A stretch of DNA of 64,000 nt. It comes from Streptomyces canus 299MFChir4.1. GTDB taxonomy: Bacteria > Actinomycetota > Actinomycetes > Streptomycetales > Streptomycetaceae. The stretch spans positions 52,928 through 116,927 of the forward strand of contig NZ_KB911606.1 of assembly GCF_000383615.1 (NCBI RefSeq), written 5' to 3'. Positions within the stretch are counted from its first letter, which is position 1. Each line of letters starts with the position of its first letter. Below, in pieces: positions 44,275-51,249 of this stretch. The notes beneath the pieces were generated by a model, which was given only the letters and a program-made list of their open reading frames with translations, did no database searches and was not told the DNA's origin. The position numbers and the translations under genes are program-made.

Positions 44275-44315
44275 GAGCCGCCTTCGGGATTCGAACCCGA
44301 CCCCTACGCATTACG
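44275..44315 (-). repeat. Duplicate of tRNA-Thr 3' end, att-like site
   Basis: Bases 44275-44300 are identical to 51057-51082 (26 of 26) and 44303-44315 to 51085-51097 (13 of 13), with two mismatches between. This spans the acceptor 3' strand, T arm and part of the anticodon stem. No full tRNA can form here. This is the expected footprint of site-specific integration into a tRNA gene. Confidence 0.85.
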
Positions 44316-44679
44316 TGAGCGATCGTGTTGCGTGGTGCCTGGTCGTGCTACTGAGTGGCGTTCTGCCTGATCAGAGCACTTGCGGCTAGTTGGTCTGTGC
44401 TACCTCGTATTACGCCGTCCAAAGGCGTCCGGCCACCGGCTGGCCACCGGCTGGCCACCGGCTGGCCACCGGGAAGTGCCCCTCGGGGGCCAAGAGCCCG
44501 GGCACCGGGGTTGTCGTCTTCGCACAGCCGACGAGAATCCTGCGGGTATTCGTCTGCCACCTCTCCCGGCGGGTGCCGGCCTCATGCGTCGCAGCCCAGC
44601 ATGAGAGGTGTACCGGCCACCCGACCAGGAAATCCAGGACTGTCCCTCCGGCCCTTCCCCAGTGAAGAGACATGCAAGG
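44316..44679. other. Left inner part of island, no gene
   Basis: Contains the 11-bp tandem repeat at 44431-44473 and otherwise short frames in all registers. A minus-strand frame ending ...VIRGSTDQLAASALIRQNATQ (about 44348-44420) could be a gene tail but has no start I can support. Confidence 0.5.
44431..44473. repeat. Tandem repeat GGCCACCGGCT, four copies
   Basis: Units start at 44431, 44442, 44453 and 44464; the last ends in GGGA in place of GGCT. Each junction makes a TGGCCA palindrome. It lies 116 bp inside the att-like site. Confidence 0.85.
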
Positions 44680-44718
44680 CGCTGAGGGCGCCCCCTGTGG
44701 CAGGGGACGCCCTCAGCG
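44680..44718 (-). terminator. Terminator of the toxin-locus operon
   Basis: CGCTGAGGGCG-CCCCCTG (44680-44697) pairs with CAGGGG-ACGCCCTCAGCG (44701-44718) around a 3-nt loop with one bulge. It follows the last, decayed gene (44730) by 11 bp on the minus strand. Stem of 17-18 bp, no T-tract. Confidence 0.8.
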
Positions 44719-44729
44719 TGGCGGCCGCG

Positions 44730-45108
44730 TCAGCCGATGCTGCCGTACTCCACAAGGAAGTCCGGGGGCCAGGGCTGTAAGAAGTCGAACGGGGACGGGT
44801 CCTCGAACGCGCGCGCCGTCTCGCGCCAAGAGGGTCTGTCGTAGATAACGAAGCTGTCTTCGATCATCCAGGTGAAGCCCGCATCGTCTGCGGCGAGGTC
44901 ATGGCGCGCCTTCAGCACCGCGAACTCCGCCCCAGACGCCCGACGGACGTGTTGAGCAGCATGAGCTCCACATGCCCGAAGTAGCGCGGGTGTCCGTGTC
45001 GTCGACGGCGGTGGGTTCGCTGCGCAGCAGCAGCCGCTGCGACGCCGCGAAGCTGACCACTCGGAACAGACGTCCCTCTCGTACGAATCCGGCATTCTCC
45101 GTGTGCAT
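44730..45108 (-). pseudogene. Frameshifted small gene, possible orphan immunity gene
   Basis: Starts MHTENAGFVREGRLFRVVSF in one frame from ATG 45108, which overlaps the stop of the kinase remnant (TAATG). After VDDTDT the sensible reading moves to a second frame (RYFGHVELMLLNT) and then a third (GAEFAVLKARHDLAADDAGF, ending FLVEYGSIG at 44730). So two frameshifts break a protein of about 125 residues. I do not recognise the family. Its acidic, aromatic composition and position downstream of the toxin would fit an old immunity gene, but that is inference. Confidence 0.65.
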
Positions 45109-45298
45109 TACCGGCCCTCAGGGGGTCTCCGGGGCCCTGGGCCGCGGAGTGTCTTCCACGACACCCGCACCTTGTTCCTGCTCTTGACGGTGCCGAAGTC
45201 GACGACCGTCGCCTGGCCGTTGGAGCGGACGATGATGTTGGAGGGTTTGCTGTCCCGGTGGGTCAGGCCCCCACCTCAAGCAGTACGCCCAGCGCCTC
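45108..45298 (-). pseudogene. Remnant of a Hanks-type Ser/Thr kinase
   Basis: Two frames together read EALGVLLEVG then LTHRDSKPSNIIVRSNGQAT and VVDFGTVKS. H-R-D-x-K-P-S-N is the kinase catalytic loop and D-F-G the Mg site, 16 residues on, the normal spacing. A frameshift lies between the two pieces (near 45266), the N-lobe is missing and the tail is cut by TAA at 45108-45110. Only a kinase-core relic is left. Its overlap with the next gene (TAATG) suggests they were once cotranscribed. Confidence 0.75.
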
Positions 45299-45311
45299 CT
45301 ACTCACAGTGC

Positions 45312-45764
45312 TCACGAAGACGAGGGCGTATCGGCGTGAACGTACACATCACCCTCGGCAACGTCGTCGACCTCCTCGGCCCGCACGACGGAGAAGCCGG
45401 CCAGCCGCAGGATCCCGATCAACGCCGTCCGCATAAGAAGAACGACCTCGGCGTAGTGCTTCCACTCCGGCGCCGCCGGGTCCTGCCGTTCTGCCACTGC
45501 CCGCATACCAGCCTCTGCCAGCTCTGGGGCACTCCAGCGGACGTAGAGGCCTCCTGCGTACTCACCCTGGGTGTCGACCTCCACCCAGACGCCGGGCTGT
45601 TTCGGCCCTTCCGGACGCTCGACATCAGCCGGAAGACCGGCGAGGTGCAGTTCTCGGCAGACCCTGCCCGCCAGATCATACCCAGCGGCGATGATTTCCT
45701 CCGAAGCGTACGGGTGACCGTCTGCCTCAGCCTTGGCTCGACTCTCGGGGTCTATATACGTCAC
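45312..45764 (-). CDS. Candidate immunity protein for the adjacent toxin
   Basis: 150 residues from GTG at 45764 with AGGAG 7 nt upstream. Mixed alpha/beta, acidic: TYIDPESRAKAEADGHPYAS, IAAGYDLAGRVCRELHLAGL, EGPKQPGVWVEVDTQGEYAG, then a long helix APEWKHYAEVVLLMRTALIGI and a C-terminal acidic end RAEEVDDVAEGDVYVHADTP. No family I can name. It begins 109 bp after the toxin stop in the same direction, with lower GC than the flanks. In polymorphic toxin loci the gene directly after the toxin is nearly always its immunity gene, so this is the prime candidate. Confidence 0.7.
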   Translation of the reverse strand: MTYIDPESRAKAEADGHPYASEEIIAAGYDLAGRVCRELHLAGLPADVERPEGPKQPGVWVEVDTQGEYAGGLYVRWSAPELAEAGMRAVAERQDPAAPEWKHYAEVVLLMRTALIGILRLAGFSVVRAEEVDDVAEGDVYVHADTPSSS

Positions 45765-45873
45765 TGGGAATCTCCTGGCGAGAGGACATCTTCGATGATA
45801 CGAGACTGGAAATCTCATCCTCCGGTACACATCAGGGGGCCAGAGAGTTCAGCCCTCCAGCCCCCTTCATGCG

Positions 45874-48800
45874 TTACTCAGACGGACTTGTTTGGCTGGA
45901 GCGCGCGAACTTTCCACGCTCGAACTTGTCGAGCATATACTTGATCATTTGGCCTGCGCCAGGCCCGTCCGGAGTGGAGTAGGTTACCGGAATGCCTTCC
46001 ATGAGAGGAGAGCATATGGCCTCGCAAGGGCTGCGTTCGCTGTAGAGTTCCGCGATCTGATTCTTGTTGAACCCCTTCTCTTCCAGCTTTTGGATAATCA
46101 ATTCCTCGGAATGAAGCCCCCGGGGGATATTCGCAAAGACGACGAAGTCATCCTTCGCGCCAGTAGCCTCGGCCCATCCTGGAACCCTTGCAACCGCGAC
46201 GTTCCGTCCGAACTTGTACCTGAGTCCGCTGGATACCCGGAACTTGTAGGCAACAACAGCCAGTTCGGAGCTGGCGTACGGGATGATCTCCGTGCACGCG
46301 CTGCCCGCGGAGAGTGAGAATGCCACCCTGGCGCGCTTCGTGCACGTCTCGTACAGCTGTTGGAGGGTCCTGGCGCCGATTCCTTCTTTTGCCAGCGGCG
46401 ACAGACCGTCCAGACTGCGTAGTGCCTTGAAGGCGTCTTCGAAGCCGATACCTGTCCTGGCCGCGGCGTCGAGTGCCTTGACAGCGCGTGAGATCGGGGC
46501 GAGCAGCCCTTCGAATGGAACGTATATGGCGAGGCTCCAGGCGCAGGCGGCCTTGTCGCCATGCCAGCAGTCCATCAGGTCTTCGGCGAAGAAGGAGAAC
46601 AGGATCGATCCGGCCACGTCACCGAAGAGGCTCTGCCATCCGGCGCGGACGATGTCCTTGCCGGAGAACTGGTGCGTCCAGCCGTCAATCTTGATGTTCT
46701 TCAGTGTCGCCCGCTGGAGGAACTGCCACGCCGACTTCGGGCACCCGTCGGCCGTGGCCTGGGCTTGGTCGTCAGTGCACAGGTAGAAGTCCGCCTCGTA
46801 GGTGACGACCAGGTCGTACTTCGCGTTGCAGCCTTGGAAGGCCGCCTCCGGCATGCCCGGGCACGTGCCGATCTGCTTTGAGCTGACGATCTCGACGGTG
46901 GACTCGTCCGGAACGGCGAACACACCGGGAATGCTCGTGCCAACCCCTTGGGACACCTCCTTATTGGCGTCCTCCCGTTCGGTGCGGTCAGCGGCGTCCT
47001 GGGCTTCCTTGGCGTACTTGTCGGCGTCCTTCGCCGCCTGTTCCGCCTCCGTCGCCGCCGCGTCCGCGCGGTCGGCGGCCGCTCTGGCCTCCTTGGCGTC
47101 CTGTTCGGCCTGGGCGGCCGCGGAACGGGCGGCTTCGGCGTCGAGTGCCGCTGCGTCGGCGGAGTCGCGGGCGTCCCTGGCGTAGCCCTCGGCGTTGCCG
47201 GCCGCCTTGTCGGCGGCTGCCGCGTCGGCGGCGGCCTGCTGGTCGTACTCGATGGTGCGGGCCAGTGACGCCTGCGCCGCCGCAGCGGCCTTCGCTGCGG
47301 CGGCCGCGTAGCCCAGGGCCTCCTTGGAGTAGGTGCGGGCGTCGGAGGCGTACTTGGCGGCGTTCGCCGCGTGGGTGTACGCCTCCTTCGCATCACCCTT
47401 GGCCTGGTCGGCGATGTTCTTCGCCGCATCGGCCTCGGCGGCCGCGTTCTTGGCGTGCGCGTCTGCGACGGCCTGCTGCTGCTCGGCGATCGACTTCGCA
47501 CCCTGCCCGGTCAGTACGACCAGGCCTGCGGCGGAGTCGGTTTCGACATACGGCGAGCCGAGCTCCACGGCGTCGTTGGCGGGAACGGCGACCTGCTGGG
47601 CCGCCTTGCCGGCGTCCACGGCGGCCTGCGCGGTGACATGCGCGAACCCGGCAGCCTTCGCCGCGGCGGCCACCGCCTTACCGGCCTCCGCGTTGGCGCC
47701 GTCGGCCTGGGCCCTGGCGTCCTTGGCATGCTGCTCGGCCTCGTCGGCCAGCGCCACCGCCGTCTTGGCCTCTGACGCGGCATGCTGCGAAGCCGCGATC
47801 GCGTCCGCAGCAGCGCTGGTGGCCGTCCTGACGGCCGCATCCGCCCTCAGCTTGGCCGCCTGCGCGGCGTCGGCGTCGGAACGGGCGCGCTTCGCAGCCG
47901 CCTCGGCACGCGTCGCCGCAGCGTCCGCGTCAGCCGCGGCCTGCGTGGCGGCATCCGCCTCCGAGCGGGCCCTGCCCGCCGCAGCCTCAGCGTTGTCGGC
48001 CGCTGTGTCCGCTTCGTTCGCCGCGGCGCGAGCGGCGTCGGCCGCGTCACCGGAGTCGAGGGAGTCGGCGTAGGCCTGCTTGGCGTCGGCCTTCGCGCGG
48101 GCCGCGTCCGCCTTCTCTTCGGCGTCCCACGCGTCGTCGCGCATCTCCTTGGCGTGGTCCTTGGCCGCGACCGCGTCGTCGCGCTTGCTCTCCGCGCTCT
48201 TCTCCGCAGTCTCGGCCTGGTCCTTGGCGTCCTTCGCCTTCGCCGCCTCGGCCTGAGCGTTCTGCTTGTGCTGTGCCGCCTCGGCCTGCTTGGCGGCGGC
48301 GGTCTCCTTCTCCGCCTTGGCCGTCTTCTCCTCGGCCTCCGCCGCGAGCCGCTTGGCGTGGGCGTCGGCGGCGGCCGCCCTGGCGTCGCCCTCCGCCTTC
48401 ACCGCGACCGCGAGCTTGGCCTCCGCGGTCTCCTTGTCCTTCTTGGCGTTGTCCCGGTGCATCTTGGCCGCGTCCGCCGCGGCTTTGGCCTGCAATTCCG
48501 CCGCTGCGGCGGCCTCCTTGCGGAACTCCGCCTTCGACTGCGCCGCCTGCGCCAACGCGCGCTGCGTGATGGTCGCACTGTCTCCGGCCGCGGCACGGGT
48601 CGCCGCCTCGGCGGTTTCGCCGGCCTTCTCCAACGCCTGGAGTGCGGCGGCCGCTCCCTTGGTGACCTGTGCCTTCTGCAGGCCGACCAGCAGACCACGT
48701 CCCCGCGGGGCACCGTTGGTGTCGGCGATGCCGTAGGCGGTCTGGAGCGCGGTGTCCGACGTGGTCGCGGCCTTCTGCGCGGTCGTCAACTGCGCCTTGA

Positions 48801-50397
48801 CTACGGCGAGTTGCTTCTTCGCCTCGGCCTGCGCAGCGGTGATGTTGGCCTTGGCCTTGTCCACGTCGGCCTTCGCCGGCGCGGTGCCGGTGTGGGTCTT
48901 GGCGACGATGCGGAACTTCTGCGCGGTGGAGCCGTTGCACGTCGACGACACGGCGTCCTTGCTGTTGTCGAACGTCGGCAGGTGCAGACACTTGCCGGAC
49001 GCCGCGTTCACCAGAGGACCTGCACTGCGCACGTCGAACTTCCACTGCTGGGCCTTGGCGGTGCCGCAGTCGCGGATCTGGATCTTCGTGCCGTCGGTGG
49101 TGCTGCCGTTCAGCACCTCCAGGCACTTGCCCGAGTTCGGGTTTTGCAGGGTGTAGCCGCCGTCGTAGGAGGCCCACCGCTGCCACTTCTGGGAGGCCCC
49201 GCTGTTACAGGTGTAGACCTGCACCGGGGTGCCGTTGGTCTTGGCGCCGCCCGCGACATCGAGGCACTTGCCGGCAGCGCCCGGCACCTGGATCTCCAAC
49301 TGGCCGTCGCCGATCCAGTTGAAGCCGCCCTCGGTGTAGTAGTCCAGCCAGCGGGTGGAGTAGTCCGCGATCCACGACTGCCCCAGCAGCTTGCCCAGTG
49401 CGAACGAGCCGTCCTGCAGCGCCTTCGTGGCGGTGCTGGATGCCTCCAGGATCTGCTGGCGCTGTGCGACCTGGGAGACGATCTCCTGCTGCCATTCGGT
49501 GGTTGCCTGCGCCACCTCCTTGCCGAGCACCCGGTTCGGGTCGATCGGATCGTGCCATCCGCAGGCAGCGAAACGGGTCTTCAGATCCTCGACTGCGATA
49601 CGGAACTCAGGCGTGTCGGGGGCCGGAGCCGTCCTGGGGAACCCACCTGAGGACAGGAAGATGCGGGCGTCGTCCGCGAACACCCGTGGAACGAACAGCG
49701 TGTTGGGTTCGATCTTGCCGGAGTTCTTCTTCCACAGCGCCCACGCCTGCTGTTCCTCCGGAGTGCCCCCGGAGGTGTACAGCTGATCGCCGATCGTCAG
49801 CGCGGCAGTCTTCGTGTCGTCGTCTGCGGTGGGTGAGGGCTCATAGAACGGCGAGAAGAGGTCGATCGCCTTGCCCCAAGACTGGTAGATCCACGGGAGC
49901 AGCCCGATCCGGTCGTAGATCTCGGTCGCTCCCTGCGGCGCACCAGGGTAGTCACGCAAGCCCGTGACGGCGGTGGTGAACGCATGCCCTTGGTCCAGGA
50001 CCTTGTTCTGCCACTGGGAGCTGTTGTCCTCGTCGGCGGAGAAGGCCGTGTGCAGGGGGTCCTTGGTGTCGTAGAGGTCCCGGTTGAGCTTTTGATGCAG
50101 CTGATCGGGCGGCAGCCCGATGGCGCCCTGTGCCAGGGCGAACAGGTTGGGGCCGCCCTTGCGCAGGGCGTCGACGCCCACACACTGATCCCCGCGCAGC
50201 TGTTCGGCGGCCTTGGCATCGAACCCGTCGTAGGAGTCAGCGACCGCGCTGGTACGCGGATCCTGACCGATGGCCGAAGCCGGCTGCACCGCTCCGGTGG
50301 CGAGAAGGGCCAGGGAGGCGAGTGGGACGACCGGAGTCGCCAAACGGGCCAGCCATCTCGGACGTCTGCCCTGTTTCCGTACAGGTCTACGCGACAC
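45874..50397 (-). CDS. Giant secreted lectin-stalk-deaminase polymorphic toxin candidate
   Basis: 1507 residues from GTG at 50397 (AGAGGG 6 nt upstream); an ATG at 50643 would put the signal peptide internally. Residues 1-42: signal peptide with twin Arg-rich n-region and cleavage after PASA. Residues 45-365: a globular domain without a known match (DYSTRWLDYYTEGGFNWIGD near its end). Residues 366-498: ricin-type beta-trefoil lectin with three Q-x-W-like repeats (GASQKWQRW, KAQQWKFD, TAQKFRIV) and paired Cys. Residues about 508-1170: Ala/Lys/Glu/Asp-rich coiled-coil stalk. Then a Cys-bearing pretoxin segment, and a final 80-residue tip with HSEE (His1429, Glu1431) and YSERSPCEAICS (Cys1458, Cys1462), the zinc/proton-shuttle layout of nucleic-acid deaminases. 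Base-editing activity is inferred, not shown. Confidence 0.85.
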   Translation of the reverse strand: MSRRPVRKQGRRPRWLARLATPVVPLASLALLATGAVQPASAIGQDPRTSAVADSYDGFDAKAAEQLRGDQCVGVDALRKGGPNLFALAQGAIGLPPDQLHQKLNRDLYDTKDPLHTAFSADEDNSSQWQNKVLDQGHAFTTAVTGLRDYPGAPQGATEIYDRIGLLPWIYQSWGKAIDLFSPFYEPSPTADDDTKTAALTIGDQLYTSGGTPEEQQAWALWKKNSGKIEPNTLFVPRVFADDARIFLSSGGFPRTAPAPDTPEFRIAVEDLKTRFAACGWHDPIDPNRVLGKEVAQATTEWQQEIVSQVAQRQQILEASSTATKALQDGSFALGKLLGQSWIADYSTRWLDYYTEGGFNWIGDGQLEIQVPGAAGKCLDVAGGAKTNGTPVQVYTCNSGASQKWQRWASYDGGYTLQNPNSGKCLEVLNGSTTDGTKIQIRDCGTAKAQQWKFDVRSAGPLVNAASGKCLHLPTFDNSKDAVSSTCNGSTAQKFRIVAKTHTGTAPAKADVDKAKANITAAQAEAKKQLAVVKAQLTTAQKAATTSDTALQTAYGIADTNGAPRGRGLLVGLQKAQVTKGAAAALQALEKAGETAEAATRAAAGDSATITQRALAQAAQSKAEFRKEAAAAAELQAKAAADAAKMHRDNAKKDKETAEAKLAVAVKAEGDARAAAADAHAKRLAAEAEEKTAKAEKETAAAKQAEAAQHKQNAQAEAAKAKDAKDQAETAEKSAESKRDDAVAAKDHAKEMRDDAWDAEEKADAARAKADAKQAYADSLDSGDAADAARAAANEADTAADNAEAAAGRARSEADAATQAAADADAAATRAEAAAKRARSDADAAQAAKLRADAAVRTATSAAADAIAASQHAASEAKTAVALADEAEQHAKDARAQADGANAEAGKAVAAAAKAAGFAHVTAQAAVDAGKAAQQVAVPANDAVELGSPYVETDSAAGLVVLTGQGAKSIAEQQQAVADAHAKNAAAEADAAKNIADQAKGDAKEAYTHAANAAKYASDARTYSKEALGYAAAAAKAAAAAQASLARTIEYDQQAAADAAAADKAAGNAEGYARDARDSADAAALDAEAARSAAAQAEQDAKEARAAADRADAAATEAEQAAKDADKYAKEAQDAADRTEREDANKEVSQGVGTSIPGVFAVPDESTVEIVSSKQIGTCPGMPEAAFQGCNAKYDLVVTYEADFYLCTDDQAQATADGCPKSAWQFLQRATLKNIKIDGWTHQFSGKDIVRAGWQSLFGDVAGSILFSFFAEDLMDCWHGDKAACAWSLAIYVPFEGLLAPISRAVKALDAAARTGIGFEDAFKALRSLDGLSPLAKEGIGARTLQQLYETCTKRARVAFSLSAGSACTEIIPYASSELAVVAYKFRVSSGLRYKFGRNVAVARVPGWAEATGAKDDFVVFANIPRGLHSEELIIQKLEEKGFNKNQIAELYSERSPCEAICSPLMEGIPVTYSTPDGPGAGQMIKYMLDKFERGKFARSSQTSPSE

Positions 50398-50677
50398 GCG
50401 TATCCCTCTCTGTAGGGGGTGGCTGCTGCGGGCGCACTCCCGGGAGGAACACGTCAGACCCGCACATCGGGCCTCACGTAGTGATAGGCGCTCCCCCCGT
50501 GGACACGCCGGACACTCCCGGATGAGCGGACTGGTCAGGTCCCTCCAGGAGCGGACGTCACCATAGGCATGCCCGCGCTTTGCACGACAAGGCTTTGCAC
50601 CCAGGGCAGTTACACTCCGCAGCCACCTCATCCATGAGGACATCAGGTGGAAGTCGTGGACAGCTTGTGAGAGCGCC
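50398..50677. other. Region upstream of the toxin gene, 280 bp
   Basis: Should contain the toxin promoter on the minus strand. I cannot assign -35 and -10 boxes. No gene is supported in it; the frame running upstream of the toxin start to 50643 is Arg/Cys-rich and not native-looking. Confidence 0.4.
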
Positions 50678-50880
50678 TTGCCCGCCTCTCAGCGAGTCTC
50701 ACTCTTGCGCACGCTCCGCAACGGTGAGACCAACATCACAGTCGACGTCGGTCCCTTCGAAGACCTCACCGAACCCGGCGACTTCAGTGCGGATCCAAGA
50801 ACCCGATCGACTACGAGAACGGATGCCGGGCCGGCCTCACCGGCTGCCCGACGGAAGCCGCCTCGCCCTCCCCACTTTGA
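50678..50880 (+). pseudogene. Possible frameshifted fragment of an element gene
   Basis: Frame 1 reads VSLLRTLRNGETNITVDVGP then FEDLTEPGDFSADP; a one-base shift near 50794 continues SKNPIDYENGCRAGLTGCPT and ends at TGA 50878-50880. The two stretches look like one protein (about 65 residues with paired Cys), but there is no start codon with a ribosome-binding site and no family I recognise. It is on the plus strand, towards the tRNA end of the island. Confidence 0.3.
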
Positions 50881-51019
50881 GGACGCCGTGCTGATGCCCG
50901 TCTGCCGTTCGTCACCCGACACGTTGCGGGATTGGAAAAGAACGGGTCAGAGCGTTGGACCGCCGACCTCGTCACAGAAACCAGATCTGACCAGGATTCC
51001 AAGGTCAACGAATACAGAA

Positions 51020-51049
51020 AACCCCAGGTCAAAGGCTTGACCTGGGGTT
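51020..51049 (-). terminator. tRNA-Thr terminator
   Basis: Perfect 13-bp inverted repeat: AACCCCAGGTCAA (51020-51032) and TTGACCTGGGGTT (51037-51049), 4-nt loop, followed on the minus strand by TTTCTGTATT. Only 5 bp after the encoded CCA. Confidence 0.85.
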
Positions 51050-51054
51050 CATCA

Positions 51055-51131
51055 TGGAGCCGCCTTCGGGATTCGAACCCGAGACCTACGCATTACGAGT
51101 GCGTTGCTCTGGCCATCTGAGCTAAGGCGGC
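51055..51131 (-). tRNA. tRNA-Thr (anticodon CGT)
   Basis: Reads GCCGCCT-TA-GCTC... on the minus strand. Acceptor stem GCCGCCT/AGGCGGC pairs fully, anticodon stem ACGCA/TGCGT encloses loop CTCGTAA (anticodon CGT, for ACG), T arm is TCGGG-TTCGAAT-CCCGA. CCA is encoded at 51055-51057 after discriminator T (51058). It is the integration target of the island. Confidence 0.96.
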
Positions 51132-51249
51132 GCGCCGTCCACACCATGGTGCGATCAGCAACGTCGGCAAGTCTACACAGTTTCCGAGGGTGCTCCGAAC
51201 CAGCCCCGGCGTGCGATGTACGGAGCTGGTCGTCGGTCCGGGGAGGGGG

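Larger units (their letters stand above)
44275..51097. mobile_element. Island integrated at tRNA-Thr(CGT), no integrase
   Basis: About 6.8 kb bounded by the duplicated tRNA 3' end. The tRNA is on the minus strand and its 3' half now belongs to the incoming DNA, while the old 3' half and terminator have been pushed 6.8 kb left. Contents: a giant secreted toxin-like gene, an immunity candidate, a kinase remnant, a frameshifted small gene and direct repeats. No integrase, excisionase, Rep or transfer gene is seen, so the element is decayed or a cargo remainder. Base composition falls below the chromosome's in the toxin tip and immunity gene (for example around 45880-46120). Confidence 0.75.

Noticed and set aside
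44275..44315. Second tRNA-Thr gene
   Set aside because: Only the acceptor 3' strand, T arm and part of the anticodon arm are present. D arm and 5' acceptor strand are missing.
46700..49650. Several long plus- and minus-strand frames inside the toxin gene
   Set aside because: They are Arg/Pro or Leu/Gly-rich shadows of the Ala-rich stalk; composition makes every frame open.
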